Source of the DNA: Chromohalobacter moromii
GTDB lineage: Bacteria; Pseudomonadota; Gammaproteobacteria; Pseudomonadales; Halomonadaceae
Reading direction: 5' to 3'
Assembly (NCBI RefSeq): GCF_023091865.1
Contig: NZ_JAHXDI010000002.1
Location: 62,001-126,000 of the forward strand
DNA: 64,000 bases
The notes beneath the pieces were generated by a model. That model did no database searches and was not told the DNA's origin. It was given only the letters and a program-made list of their open reading frames with translations. Below, in pieces: positions 11,079-19,530 of the stretch (the stretch's first letter is position 1; every line of letters begins with the position of its first letter). The position numbers were made by a program, and so were the translations under genes.

Positions 11079-12290
11079 TTACCAGTGCCAGAGCGTGCCG
11101 TCTTCCAGACGGTTGACCGGCAGACTGGCGCGTTTGTAGGGGTACTGGGCCGCGCGTTCCTCGTCGATATCGACGCCGTGTCCCGGAGACTCGCCCACCA
11201 GGAAATGGCCGTCCTCGAAGCGATAGTCGTGGGGGAAGACCTCATCGGTGAGTGGGTCGTGGGGCATGTGTTCCTGAATGCCGAAATTGGGTACCCAGGT
11301 GTCGAAGTGAATCGCCGCGCCCAGACATACCGGCGATAGGTCGGTGGGGCCATGGAAGCCGGTACGTACATGATAAAGCGCAGCCAAATCGGCGACGCGG
11401 CGCATCGCGGTGATGCCGCCGCCGTGGGTGAGCGGCATGCGGATATAGTCGATCCACTGGTTCTGGATCATCTCTCGGCAGTCGTGGATCGAATTGAAAA
11501 CCTCACCGATTGCCAGCGGCGTGGTGGTGTGTTCGCGGATCAAGCGCAGGCTCTCCTGGTTCTCGGCCGGCACGCAGTCTTCCAACCAGAACAGGTGATA
11601 GGGTTCAACGGCCTTGCCCAATCGCGCTGCCTCGATCGGCGTCAGGCGATGATGGACGTCGTGCAGGACGTGCAGCTCGTCGCCGAAGCGCTCGCGTACT
11701 GCGGCGAATAGCTTGGGCGCATGATTAAGGTACTTTTCGGTACTCCAGACGTGCTCGGCAGGCAGTGAGGAGTCGGCCGGCTCGTAGCGCTCGCCGGGGT
11801 TCTTGGCCACGCCGTAGGTGGTCTTGATCCCCGGCACGCCGGACTGGACGCGCACTGCGCGATAGCCCATCTCGACATGACGGGCGACTTCCTCGAGGCA
11901 GTCATCGATTTCCTGGCCGGTGCAGTGGGCGTAGGTCATGACGCGCTCACGGCTTTTGCCGCCGAGTAACTGATAAAGCGGCATGCCCGCGGCCTTGGCC
12001 TTGATGTCCCATAGCGCCATGTCGACGGCGGCAATGGCGGTCATGGTCACTGGGCCACGCCGCCAGTAGGCACCGCGATAGAGATACTGCCAGGTATCTT
12101 CGATGCGGCTGGCGTCGCGGCCGATCAATGTCGGCACGACGTGTTCGTCGAGGTAGGCCGTCACCGCCATCTCGCGGCCGTTCAGGGTGGCATCGCCGAT
12201 GCCGTAGGTGCCGGACTCGGTGACGATCTTGAGCGTCACGAAGTTGCGCCCAGGGCAGGTGACGATGGTATAGGCGTCTTGAATCTTCAT
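11079..12290 (-). CDS. manD: Enolase-superfamily D-mannonate dehydratase (ManD/RspA family)
   Basis: This protein (403 aa) has the enolase-superfamily layout, an N-terminal capping domain and a modified TIM barrel. Residues in the expected places are metal ligands Asp211, Glu237 and Glu263, the acid His213, and the Arg147/Tyr159 pair used by ManD enzymes. Family members dehydrate D-mannonate (some also D-gluconate) to 2-keto-3-deoxygluconate. From memory, members in genomes that also carry UxuA, including the Chromohalobacter one, have low catalytic efficiency and an unsettled role. The ATG overlaps the regulator's stop as ATGA, so the two are translationally coupled. Confidence 0.92.
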   Translation of the reverse strand: MKIQDAYTIVTCPGRNFVTLKIVTESGTYGIGDATLNGREMAVTAYLDEHVVPTLIGRDASRIEDTWQYLYRGAYWRRGPVTMTAIAAVDMALWDIKAKAAGMPLYQLLGGKSRERVMTYAHCTGQEIDDCLEEVARHVEMGYRAVRVQSGVPGIKTTYGVAKNPGERYEPADSSLPAEHVWSTEKYLNHAPKLFAAVRERFGDELHVLHDVHHRLTPIEAARLGKAVEPYHLFWLEDCVPAENQESLRLIREHTTTPLAIGEVFNSIHDCREMIQNQWIDYIRMPLTHGGGITAMRRVADLAALYHVRTGFHGPTDLSPVCLGAAIHFDTWVPNFGIQEHMPHDPLTDEVFPHDYRFEDGHFLVGESPGHGVDIDEERAAQYPYKRASLPVNRLEDGTLWHW

Positions 12291-13033
12291 GCACTGGCTC
12301 CAGAAAGCAGCGAGGTTCGACGACCACCCGTCGAGGTGGACGTGAAGAGTTCGGGAAAGCGTTCGACCAGGTCCGGTAGCGAGCTGAGTATTTCGCGCAG
12401 GTGTTCCCTCACGGCCTTTTCAGCAGCCTCGGGATCGCGCGCAATGATGCTTTCGAGAATGTGGGTGTGCTGATCGATCAGTTTCTTGATCGGCGTGGCG
12501 TCCGGCACGCTCAGATAGCGCACACGGTCGAGTTGTGCCTTGACCTCCTGTGTCACGCGCCAGGCGGCGTCGTGGCCAGTCTCTAGCGCGAGGGTACGGT
12601 GGAATGCTTCGTCGAGACGGTAGAAGCGGTCATGGTCTTGCGTCTCGATGCAGCGTTGCTGGCGGTCGATGAGTTCGCGAAGTTCATCGCGTACCTCTGG
12701 CGCGAGCCCCTGTTCGGCGGCGTCTCGTGCGACCGCGATCTCGATGGCTTCGCGGACGAAACGTGCCTCCATGACATCGGCTTGAGAAATGTGCACGACG
12801 TAAGTACCGCGTTGGGGACGTACCTCGATAAGGCCGGCCTCCGAGAGTCGAATAAAAGCTTCGCGTACGGGTTGCCGGCTGACCGCGAAGGTATCGGCTA
12901 TCTCTTTTTCCGACAGTGCCTGGCCGGGCGCCAACGTCATGCGAATGATCGATTGGCGTAGGACCGCATAGAGGCGTTGACGGACGTTGCCGTCGGCTTG
13001 TTCGTCCCAGAGCGCGAGCAGCGATGGCGTCAT
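12287..13033 (-). CDS. GntR-family transcriptional regulator (FadR/FCD subfamily)
   Basis: The protein (248 aa) has an N-terminal winged helix (about residues 15-80; [21 protein letters not shown] is the recognition part) and an all-helical FCD ligand-binding domain. It is the first gene of the hexonate operon and overlaps manD by 4 bases. A perfect FadR-subfamily box (TNGTNNNACNA) lies 23 bases upstream of its start, so autorepression is likely, relieved by a hexonate or pathway intermediate. The ligand cannot be read from the sequence. Confidence 0.9.
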   Translation of the reverse strand: MTPSLLALWDEQADGNVRQRLYAVLRQSIIRMTLAPGQALSEKEIADTFAVSRQPVREAFIRLSEAGLIEVRPQRGTYVVHISQADVMEARFVREAIEIAVARDAAEQGLAPEVRDELRELIDRQQRCIETQDHDRFYRLDEAFHRTLALETGHDAAWRVTQEVKAQLDRVRYLSVPDATPIKKLIDQHTHILESIIARDPEAAEKAVREHLREILSSLPDLVERFPELFTSTSTGGRRTSLLSGASA

Positions 13034-13055
13034 GTGAAGGTCCTGAATCGATGCT

Positions 13056-13078
13056 TTGTATGACTAGTATGGTAGTCA
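13056..13078. promoter_or_regulatory. Candidate GntR operator of the hexonate operon
   Basis: TTGTATGACTA at 13056-13066 fits the TNGTNNNACNA consensus of FadR-subfamily GntR proteins exactly. It overlaps a second dyad, TGACTA-N6-TAGTCA (13061-13078). The site is 23 bases upstream of the regulator's ATG, where a repressor would block the operon promoter. Confidence 0.6.
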
Positions 13079-13130
13079 GGTTAGACAATCATGCGATGCG
13101 ACTTTGGTTGGGGGTGATCGGCATGCGATA

Positions 13131-13159
13131 TTGCTAATTAATGAGATATTGCTGATATT
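13131..13159 (+). promoter_or_regulatory. Possible radC promoter
   Basis: TTGCTA (13131-13136) and GATATT (13154-13159) are separated by 17 bases, upstream of the preferred radC start. The match to consensus is moderate and untested. Confidence 0.35.
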
Positions 13160-13204
13160 ATGTCTGGGTGTGCCGTGACATTCGCAAACCGAGAGAAGCT
13201 GTCG

Positions 13205-13879
13205 ATGGGAATACGCGATTGGCCGGAAGGCGAACGCCCGCGTGAAAAGTTGCTCACTCTGGGGGCGCCGGTGCTGTCGGATGCCGAGTTGCTGGCGATT
13301 TTTCTACGTGTGGGCGTGAAGGGACGCTCGGCGGTGGACCTTGCACGTGACCTGCTGGTCGCTTTCGGAGGTCTACGGCCGTTGCTGGAGGCCGATCAGG
13401 CGCGCTTTTGCGCGGAGCATGGTCTGGGGGAAGCCAAGTATGTGCAGCTTCAAGCCTCCCTAGAGCTGTCGCGGCGCCACCTGGGGAGCTTGTTGGAGCG
13501 TGGCGGCGCTCTGACCTCGCCGGCCTTGGTGCGCCAGTTCTTGACCTCGCAGTTGCGTCACTTGCCCCACGAGGCGTTCGCGGCATTATTTCTGGATACG
13601 CAGCACCGCGTAATCCGTTTCGAGACGCTCTCGGAAGGCACGCTCGACAGTGCATCTGTCTACCCGCGTGAGGTGTCGCGCCGTGCGCTGGCGCTCAATG
13701 CCGGGGCGTTGATCTTTGCCCACAACCACCCTTCGGGCGTGGCCGAGCCGAGTGACGCCGATCGTCGAATCACCCAGCGGCTCAAGGAAGCATTGGGGTT
13801 GTTCGAGATCCGTGTGCTGGATCATTTCGTCGTCGGCGATGGTGAGGTAATATCGTTCGCCGAACGCGGATGGCTTTGA
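13205..13879 (+). CDS. radC: RadC/UPF0758 family JAB-domain protein
   Basis: RadC-family protein (224 aa) with an N-terminal helix-hairpin-helix-like region (REKLLTLG, then [11 protein letters not shown]) and a C-terminal JAB1/MPN metalloprotease-like domain. The metal motif HNHPSG followed by EPSDAD is intact. Its function is unsettled; the old link to DNA repair was traced to a recG allele in E. coli. An upstream ATG at 13160 is in frame, but it overlaps the likely promoter, so I prefer ATG 13205, preceded by GAGAGAAG. In many relatives radC lies beside coaBC; here about 8.7 kb separates them. Confidence 0.9.
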   Translation: MGIRDWPEGERPREKLLTLGAPVLSDAELLAIFLRVGVKGRSAVDLARDLLVAFGGLRPLLEADQARFCAEHGLGEAKYVQLQASLELSRRHLGSLLERGGALTSPALVRQFLTSQLRHLPHEAFAALFLDTQHRVIRFETLSEGTLDSASVYPREVSRRALALNAGALIFAHNHPSGVAEPSDADRRITQRLKEALGLFEIRVLDHFVVGDGEVISFAERGWL

Positions 13880-13927
13880 GGCCGTTTCTGCGATGCTAGG
13901 CTGGCCGTCCGTCGAGCCTCCGCAAGC

Positions 13928-13956
13928 TTGCGGCAAGGCTTGACGTCTGGTATAAA
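13928..13956 (+). promoter_or_regulatory. Promoter of rpmB-rpmG
   Basis: TTGCGG (13928-13933) and TATAAA (13951-13956) have an ideal 17-base spacer, and TGG just before the -10 adds an extended element. It lies 94 bases upstream of rpmB, after the radC stop, as expected for a strong ribosomal-protein promoter. Confidence 0.65.
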
Positions 13957-14049
13957 GTACGCCCTTTGAATCAGGGCAGAAGGCGGTAGCCTGCCATTCC
14001 CGGTTTGCCCGACAGGTTTTGAACAACTCGCCAGTGGTTGGAGGCTTCC

Positions 14050-14286
14050 ATGTCCCAAGTATGTCAGGTTACCGGCAAGCGCCCGGTGACTGGTAACAAT
14101 GTTTCTCACTCCCAGCGGAGAACACGTCGTCGCTTCTTGCCGAACTTGCACACCCATCGTTTCTGGGTGGAAGCCGAAAAGCGCTTCGTCAAGCTGCGCG
14201 TTTCCTCCAAGGGCATGCGCATCATCGACAAGAAAGGCATCGAAGAAGTGCTCAGCGATATCCGCAAGCGTGGTGATCGCGTCTAA
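14050..14286 (+). CDS. rpmB: 50S ribosomal protein L28
   Basis: L28 (78 aa) is a basic protein of the large ribosomal subunit. The start [12 protein letters not shown], the [12 protein letters not shown] block and the C-terminal [14 protein letters not shown] region are diagnostic. The ATG at 14050 gives the standard N-terminus; an in-frame ATG four codons upstream is unlikely. It is followed 30 bases later by rpmG, forming the usual rpmBG operon. Confidence 0.98.
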   Translation: MSQVCQVTGKRPVTGNNVSHSQRRTRRRFLPNLHTHRFWVEAEKRFVKLRVSSKGMRIIDKKGIEEVLSDIRKRGDRV

Positions 14287-14316
14287 ACAGCGCGTCCAAA
14301 CAGGGAGTAACGAGTC

Positions 14317-14472
14317 ATGCGTGACAAGATCAAGATGGTGTCCAGCGCCGGAACCGGCCATTTCTACACCACCGACAAGAACAAGCGGAACACGCCGGAC
14401 AAGCTCGAAATGAAAAAATTCGACCCGGTCGTCCGCAAGCACGTGATGTACAAGGAAGCCAAGATCAAGTGA
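14317..14472 (+). CDS. rpmG: 50S ribosomal protein L33
   Basis: A short frame of 51 residues, translated directly from the sequence. It starts [17 protein letters not shown] and ends VMYKEAKIK, with the basic [11 protein letters not shown] centre typical of L33. A GGGAG ribosome site lies 9-10 bases before the ATG. The family often has zinc-binding cysteine pairs; this copy has no cysteine, so it is the zinc-independent (C-minus) form common in gammaproteobacteria. A strong terminator follows. Confidence 0.97.
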
Positions 14473-14515
14473 TCTTGGCCCTCCTTCGCCTCAGGTGATG
14501 TTCACCTGTCTGAAA

Positions 14516-14540
14516 AACCCGGGTCGCTCCGGGTTTTTTT
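14516..14540 (+). terminator. Intrinsic terminator of rpmBG
   Basis: AACCCGG (14516-14522) pairs with CCGGGTT (14529-14535) around a 6-base loop and runs directly into a tract of seven Ts. It closes the rpmB-rpmG transcript ahead of mutM. Confidence 0.85.
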
Positions 14541-14571
14541 ATGCCAGCAAGAAAGGTGGCGGGAGACCAGC

Positions 14572-15387
14572 ATGCCCGAACTCCCCGAAGTCGAGACGAC
14601 GCGTCGCGGTATTGCGCCCTACATAGAGGGACGCGAGATTCGTGAGGTCATTGTGCGCCAACCGCGCCTGCGCACCCCGGTGCCGGATGACCTGGCGGAT
14701 TCGCTCGTCGGTCAACGAGTCGGTACGCTAGGGCGGCGCGCCAAGTACCTGCTCATGCCTGTCGGCGAGCGTACCTTGTTATGGCATTTGGGAATGTCCG
14801 GAAGCCTGCGCCTGGCGCGTCTCGGCGATATGCCCAGAAAGCACGACCATGTCGACCTGGTCGTGGAAGATGGCGCGATTTTGCGTTATCACGACCCCCG
14901 TCGTTTCGGCTTCGTCGATTGGCTGCAGGGCTCGCTTGGCGACGATCCGCGCCTGGCGCGTCTGGGCCCCGAGCCGTTGTCGCCGGATTTCGACGGCGAG
15001 CGTCTCTATCGGCTTTCACGCAAGCGACGCATTGCCGTCAAACCGTTCCTGATGGACAACGCCGTGGTGGTGGGGGTTGGCAATATCTACGCCAGCGAAG
15101 CGTTGTTCCTGGCAGGGATCGACCCTCGGCGTGCGGCGGGACGTATCTCTCGCGAGCGCTATGAGCGCCTGGCCGAGGCGGCGCGCGAGGTGCTGGCGGC
15201 GGCGATCACGCAGGGCGGCACGACGCTTCGCGACTTCGTCAGCGGCACCGGCGAGCCCGGTTATTTCGCTCAGCGCCTCAACGTCTATGGGCGGCAAGAA
15301 GCGCCCTGTCGGCGTTGCGGCGAGCCTTTACGCTTGGCTACGCTGGGGCAGCGGGCCAGCGTTTTTTGTCCTCACTGTCAGCGCTGA
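14572..15387 (+). CDS. mutM: Formamidopyrimidine-DNA glycosylase (MutM/Fpg)
   Basis: This bifunctional DNA glycosylase/AP lyase (271 aa) excises 8-oxoguanine and formamidopyrimidines. The catalytic N-terminal Pro2-Glu3 ([13 protein letters not shown]) is intact. The helix-two-turn-helix region includes [17 protein letters not shown], and the C-terminal zinc finger has four cysteines (CRRCGEPL ... FCPHC). The size is normal. It follows rpmBG as in E. coli, after their terminator, and is probably transcribed with the methyltransferase gene 40 bases downstream. Confidence 0.97.
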   Translation: MPELPEVETTRRGIAPYIEGREIREVIVRQPRLRTPVPDDLADSLVGQRVGTLGRRAKYLLMPVGERTLLWHLGMSGSLRLARLGDMPRKHDHVDLVVEDGAILRYHDPRRFGFVDWLQGSLGDDPRLARLGPEPLSPDFDGERLYRLSRKRRIAVKPFLMDNAVVVGVGNIYASEALFLAGIDPRRAAGRISRERYERLAEAAREVLAAAITQGGTTLRDFVSGTGEPGYFAQRLNVYGRQEAPCRRCGEPLRLATLGQRASVFCPHCQR

Positions 15388-15427
15388 GCGCTTTGCGCCG
15401 CGCGATGTCTTTGCCAAGAGGTTTTCC

Positions 15428-16618
15428 GTGACCGAACGTCTACGCCTCAAGAAAAACGCCGACCGTCGTCTCAAGGCGGGCCATTTATGGCTCTATTCCA
15501 ACGAGATCGATATCGCGACCACGCCGCTGAAGGATTTCGAACCGGGCGCCCAGGCGGTCATCGAGGCTGCCAATGGCAAGCCGATGGGCATCGCCTACGT
15601 CAATCCGCATTCGCTGATCTGCGCGCGTATCGTGTCGCGGGATGTCGATGTGCGTCTCGACCGTTCGCTATTGGTCCACCGCCTCAAGCAGGCGTTGAGT
15701 CTGCGTGCGCGGATGTTCGCCAAGCCGTTCTATCGCCTGGTGTATGGCGAGGGCGACTTGTTGCCGGGACTCATCGTCGATCGTTTCGATGATGTGTTGG
15801 TCGTGCAACTCAATACCGTGGGCATGGATCGGCTGCGCGACGAGATCGTCGCCGCGCTCGAGAAAGTGTTGGCGCCGCGCGCCATCGTCTTCAAGAACGA
15901 TTCCTCCGGACGTCGCCAGGAACAGCTCGGCGACGAGGTCGAGGTGGTCTATGGTGAGTTGCCTGACCAGGTACTGCTCGAGGAGAACGGCGTGCGCTTC
16001 GTGGTGCCGGTGCTCGATGGCCAGAAAACCGGGTGGTTTTTCGACCATCGCGCTAACCGGGCATGGCTCAATGGCCTGGTTGCCGGCAAGCGCGTGCTGG
16101 ACGTGTTCAGCTACGTGGGCGGCTGGGGCGTTCAGGCGGCCGCGCATGGCGCTAGCGAGGTGCTGTGCGTGGATAGTTCCGCCCAGGCGCTGGAGCGTGT
16201 GGCCGAGAACGCTGCGCTTAACGGCCTGGCCGAGCAGGTGGCCGTCGGTGAGGGCGAGGCCTTCGAGGCATTGGCAGCCCTCAAGGCGGAAGGTGAGCAG
16301 TTCGATGTGATCGTGCTCGATCCGCCGGCGTTCATCAAGAAACGCAAGGATATCCCTAACGGTGAGCGCGCCTATTCGCGGCTCAATCGTGAGGCGATTC
16401 GGCTGCTGGGGCGCGATGGCATGCTGCTCTCGGCATCATGCTCGATGCACTTGGCGCCGGAGCGTTTGATGGAGTGCGTGCGAGGCGCGGTGCGCCATCA
16501 GGACCGTCACGGGCAGGTCATCTATCAGGGCCATCAGGGGCCGGATCATCCCGTGCACCCTGCGATTCCCGAAACCGCTTACCTCAAGGCCATGGGTGTG
16601 CGGGTTTTCCGCAACTGA
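15428..16618 (+). CDS. rlmI: PUA-domain SAM-dependent rRNA methyltransferase (RlmI-like)
   Basis: The protein (396 aa, the length of E. coli RlmI) has an N-terminal PUA domain, a central EEHD-like region (ENGVRFVVPVLDGQKTGWFFDHR) and a Rossmann methyltransferase. Motif I is VLDVFSYVGGWG, motif IV is LDPPAF, and the catalytic cysteine is in SASCSMH. RlmI makes m5C1962 in 23S rRNA; a sister specificity cannot be excluded. The frame is open into mutM, but GTG 15428 has AGAGG at the right distance and gives a family-like start. The next gene begins 2 bases after its stop. Confidence 0.85.
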   Translation: MTERLRLKKNADRRLKAGHLWLYSNEIDIATTPLKDFEPGAQAVIEAANGKPMGIAYVNPHSLICARIVSRDVDVRLDRSLLVHRLKQALSLRARMFAKPFYRLVYGEGDLLPGLIVDRFDDVLVVQLNTVGMDRLRDEIVAALEKVLAPRAIVFKNDSSGRRQEQLGDEVEVVYGELPDQVLLEENGVRFVVPVLDGQKTGWFFDHRANRAWLNGLVAGKRVLDVFSYVGGWGVQAAAHGASEVLCVDSSAQALERVAENAALNGLAEQVAVGEGEAFEALAALKAEGEQFDVIVLDPPAFIKKRKDIPNGERAYSRLNREAIRLLGRDGMLLSASCSMHLAPERLMECVRGAVRHQDRHGQVIYQGHQGPDHPVHPAIPETAYLKAMGVRVFRN

Positions 16619-16620
16619 GC

Positions 16621-16944
16621 ATGACGTTGGAGCGCGTTCGCGTCTTTCGCCATCCCAACGCGTTGCTGGTCAATCACGTGCACAACGTGTTGGCTAGCGC
16701 CGGGTTGGTGCCCGTGCTACGCAACATGACCCTCGGCGGTGGCGCCGGTGAACTGCCGCCCGGTGAATGCGAGCCGGAGGTCTGGGTGCCGGTGGGGCAT
16801 CGTCAACGCGCTGAGGCGTTGGTTGATGAGGCTCTCAATGGCCCCGCCGAAGGGTGCCCGAACTGGTGCTGCCCTGCCTGTGGCGAATGGTTGGATGGTG
16901 TCTTCGATACCTGCTGGCAGTGCAACGGGGAGCGTCCGCGCTAG
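16621..16944 (+). CDS. DUF2007-like small zinc-ribbon protein
   Basis: A small protein (107 aa) starting 2 bases after the methyltransferase stop, so almost certainly co-transcribed. The first about 70 residues (VRVFRHPNALLVNHVHNVLASAG, then EVWVPVGHRQRAEALVDEAL) resemble DUF2007, annotated as a putative signal-transducing domain. The C-terminus has CCPACGEW and CWQCNGE, two CxxC pairs that should bind zinc. Its biochemical role is unknown to me. Confidence 0.8.
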   Translation: MTLERVRVFRHPNALLVNHVHNVLASAGLVPVLRNMTLGGGAGELPPGECEPEVWVPVGHRQRAEALVDEALNGPAEGCPNWCCPACGEWLDGVFDTCWQCNGERPR

Positions 16945-17113
16945 TCGGCGTAAATCTTTCGGTATCGCGCCGTGTGACCGCAAGGTTTTCTGTCCGGCGG
17001 GGTCTGTTCAGCACGTTGTTTTGTTTTTCCGCGTTGCCTCTTCGATTCCGGTGTGTGTGCTGTAATGGATAGGCATCGAGCCTACATTGACCCCATCGTG
17101 AAGCGGAGGCGCC

Positions 17114-18229
17114 ATGAAAATCGCCGTACCCAAGGAAATCAAGAATCATGAGTATCGCGTCGCTCTGACGCCGAGTGTGGTGCGAGAGCTGGCGGCGCGC
17201 GGCCATACCGTGGCCGTGCAGGCATCGGCGGGCGAGGGTGCCGGATTCCCTGACACTGAGTATGAAGCGGCGGGAGCGCATATCGAACAAGATCTCGATG
17301 CGCTCTGGGACAACGCCGAGTTGATCGTCAAGGTCAAGGAACCCCAGCCCGAGGAGGTCAAGCGCCTCAAGCCCGGGCATACCCTGTTCACCTACCTGCA
17401 TCTGGCCGCCGAGGAGTCGTTGACCCGGGGGTTGATGGACAGTGAAGCCACCTGTATCGCCTACGAGACGATCACCGACGACCAGGGCGGGTTGCCGCTG
17501 CTGGCGCCGATGAGCCGCGTTGCCGGCCGCATGGCGATCCAGGCCGGGGCGCACAGCCTGGAAAAGGCCCAGGGCGGTGCCGGCATTCTGATTCCCGGGG
17601 TGCCCGGCGTGGCGCCGGCCAAGGTCACGGTGATCGGTGGCGGCGTGGTCGGCGAGAACGCCGCGCGCATGGCGCTGGGACTGGGCGCCGAGGTGACCGT
17701 GCTCGACAAGTCGCTGGCGCGTCTGGAAGTGCTCGATCATCGTTATCAGGGCCGTCTGAACACCGTGTACTCGACGGCGGATGCCCTGGAAACGGCGGTG
17801 CGCGAGTCGGACATCGTCGTCGGGGCGGTGCTGGTGCCCGGTGCGCAGGCGCCCAAGCTGATCACGCGCGACATGCTCGCCGACATGCGTCCGGGCAGCG
17901 TGCTGGTGGACGTGGCCATCGACCAGGGCGGTTGTTTCGAGACCAGCCGCGCGACGACGCATGCCGACCCCACCTATGTGGTGGATGGCGTGGTGCACTA
18001 CTGCGTCGCCAACATGCCGGGCGCCGTGGCGCGCACCTCGACCCAGGCGTTGACCAATGCCACCCTGCCGTTCGTGCTGGCCCTGGCCGACAAGGGGTGG
18101 CAGGGCGCCTTGGCGGAAGACCCTCACTTCCTCGAGGGGCTCAACGTGCATGCCGGGCGCATCACTCATCCGGCGGTGGCCAAGGCCTTCGCCCTGGAGG
18201 CCGTCGACCCGCGCACACTGCTGTCATAG
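17114..18229 (+). CDS. ald: Alanine dehydrogenase
   Basis: This NAD-dependent enzyme (371 aa) interconverts L-alanine and pyruvate plus ammonia. It shows the family start [30 protein letters not shown] with the catalytic-region histidine, MSRVAGRMA, and a Rossmann domain with [20 protein letters not shown]. The length matches the family. It is monocistronic: a hairpin (18259-18283) separates it from trpS. A GGAGG-like site precedes the ATG. Confidence 0.96.
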   Translation: MKIAVPKEIKNHEYRVALTPSVVRELAARGHTVAVQASAGEGAGFPDTEYEAAGAHIEQDLDALWDNAELIVKVKEPQPEEVKRLKPGHTLFTYLHLAAEESLTRGLMDSEATCIAYETITDDQGGLPLLAPMSRVAGRMAIQAGAHSLEKAQGGAGILIPGVPGVAPAKVTVIGGGVVGENAARMALGLGAEVTVLDKSLARLEVLDHRYQGRLNTVYSTADALETAVRESDIVVGAVLVPGAQAPKLITRDMLADMRPGSVLVDVAIDQGGCFETSRATTHADPTYVVDGVVHYCVANMPGAVARTSTQALTNATLPFVLALADKGWQGALAEDPHFLEGLNVHAGRITHPAVAKAFALEAVDPRTLLS

Positions 18230-18258
18230 TCACTTCGCTGTGACAAGCAGACGCCGCG

Positions 18259-18290
18259 CGCCCCGGTCGCCTTGACCGGGGCGTCGTTGT
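18259..18290 (+). terminator. Probable terminator of ald
   Basis: CGCCCCGGTC (18259-18268) and GACCGGGGCG (18274-18283) form a perfect 10-bp stem with a 5-base loop, followed by a weak T-rich stretch (TCGTTGT). Confidence 0.65.
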
Positions 18291-18334
18291 ACACTGGGCG
18301 GATTCTCACATTTCGTTGCGATCAGCCCAATTTC

Positions 18335-19348
18335 ATGACCAAGACACGCGTTCTGACCGGTATCACCACCACCGGCACCCCGCATCTCGGCAACTATGTC
18401 GGGGCCATCAAACCGGCCATCGAGGCCAGCCAGCGTCCCGATGTGGATTCCTTCTACTTCCTCGCTGACCTGCATGCGTTGATCAAGTGTCAGGATCCTA
18501 AGCGCGTGCAGCAATCGCGCCTGGAAATCGCCGCTACCTGGCTGGCGCTGGGTCTGGATACCGACAACGCCGTTTTCTACCGCCAGTCGGACATTCCCGA
18601 AATCCCCGAGCTGACCTGGATGCTGTCCTGCGTCTGTGCCAAGGGGCTGATGAACCGTGCCCATGCTTACAAGGCGGCGGTGGCCGAGAACGAAGAACTC
18701 GGTCATCAGGATATGGATAAGGGCGTGAGCATGGGGCTGTTCGGTTATCCGGTGCTGATGGCGGCGGACATTCTGATGTTCAATGCCAATAAAGTGCCGG
18801 TGGGGCGCGATCAGATCCAGCATATCGAGATGGCACGCGACATGGGGGGGCGTTTCAACCATCTCTACAAGGGTCAGTATTTCACGCTGCCCGAGGCGGT
18901 GGTCGACGATAAGGTCGAAGTGTTGAACGGGCTCGATGGCCGCAAGATGTCCAAGAGTTACAACAACACCATCCCGCTATTCGTCTCGGAGAAGAAGCTC
19001 CAGAAGCTGGTGCGCAAGATCAAGACCAACTCCCTGGAGCCCGGCGAGCCCAAAGATCCCGATAGCTGCACGCTGTTCCAGATCTTCTCAGCGTTTGCCT
19101 CTGCCGAAGAAACCGCCACCATGCGAGCCGACTACGAAAACGGTATCGGTTGGGGCGAGGCCAAGGACCGAGTCTTCGAATACCTCAATGTGCATCTGCG
19201 CGAACCCCGCGAGCGGTATAACGCCCTACTCGAGGACCCCGGGCATATCGAGGACGTGCTCAAGCAGGGCGCCGAAAAGGCTCGCGCCGAGGCGCAACCG
19301 CTCATGGATCGCGTGCGCGAGGTCGCTGGCCTGGGGCGTTTCGTGTAA
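18335..19348 (+). CDS. trpS: Tryptophanyl-tRNA synthetase
   Basis: This class Ic aminoacyl-tRNA synthetase (337 aa) charges tRNA-Trp. The HIGH-type motif appears as TGTPHLGN (13-20) and the second ATP motif as KMSKS near residue 202; [17 protein letters not shown] in between is typical TrpRS. The frame is open from 18272, but the ATG at 18335 gives the standard N-terminus [11 protein letters not shown] strong hairpin terminator follows. It is monocistronic between ald and the YeeE/YedE gene. Confidence 0.97.
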   Translation: MTKTRVLTGITTTGTPHLGNYVGAIKPAIEASQRPDVDSFYFLADLHALIKCQDPKRVQQSRLEIAATWLALGLDTDNAVFYRQSDIPEIPELTWMLSCVCAKGLMNRAHAYKAAVAENEELGHQDMDKGVSMGLFGYPVLMAADILMFNANKVPVGRDQIQHIEMARDMGGRFNHLYKGQYFTLPEAVVDDKVEVLNGLDGRKMSKSYNNTIPLFVSEKKLQKLVRKIKTNSLEPGEPKDPDSCTLFQIFSAFASAEETATMRADYENGIGWGEAKDRVFEYLNVHLREPRERYNALLEDPGHIEDVLKQGAEKARAEAQPLMDRVREVAGLGRFV

Positions 19349-19390
19349 CGCTTCGCTTGCTTTTCTTATCGGCGCGTCCTGCGCGCTGCC

Positions 19391-19424
19391 AAGGCCCGTG
19401 TCATGAGACACGGGCCTTGTTTTA
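19391..19424 (+). terminator. Intrinsic terminator of trpS
   Basis: AAGGCCCGTGTC (19391-19402) and GACACGGGCCTT (19407-19418) form a perfect 12-bp stem with an ATGA loop, followed by GTTTTAT. Confidence 0.85.
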
Positions 19425-19431
19425 TATTGCT

Positions 19432-19500
19432 AAACGCTATAGCGGGAATGCGTTTTATAAATTTTTAAAAGGTCTAGACAGGCGCTAAGATAGGCAACAA
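19432..19500 (+). promoter_or_regulatory. AT-rich control region upstream of the YeeE/YedE gene
   Basis: A markedly AT-rich island holds three dyads: CGCTATAGCG (19435-19444), AAACGC/GCGTTT arms (19432-19437, 19450-19455) and GTCTAGAC (19472-19479). A possible promoter is TTTTAA (19463-19468) and TAAGAT (19486-19491), 17 bases apart, with GTCTAGAC in the spacer. This is inference. Confidence 0.35.
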
Positions 19501-19530
19501 TTTCCATTCGAATGATGACAGGAGGTTGCG

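Noticed and set aside
11030-11371. N-terminal extension of the zinc dehydrogenase
   Set aside because: It overlaps manD, lacks a ribosome site and is low-complexity; the inner ATG at 11029 gives a family-like start.
15077-15427. N-terminal extension of the RlmI-like gene into mutM
   Set aside because: The extra residues are a frame-shifted reading of mutM; GTG 15428 fits the family length of 396 residues.
16835-18169. Long antisense open frame (444 codons) across ald
   Set aside because: It is His/Arg-rich with no domain, and lies opposite a fully recognisable alanine dehydrogenase; open antisense frames are common in GC-rich DNA.
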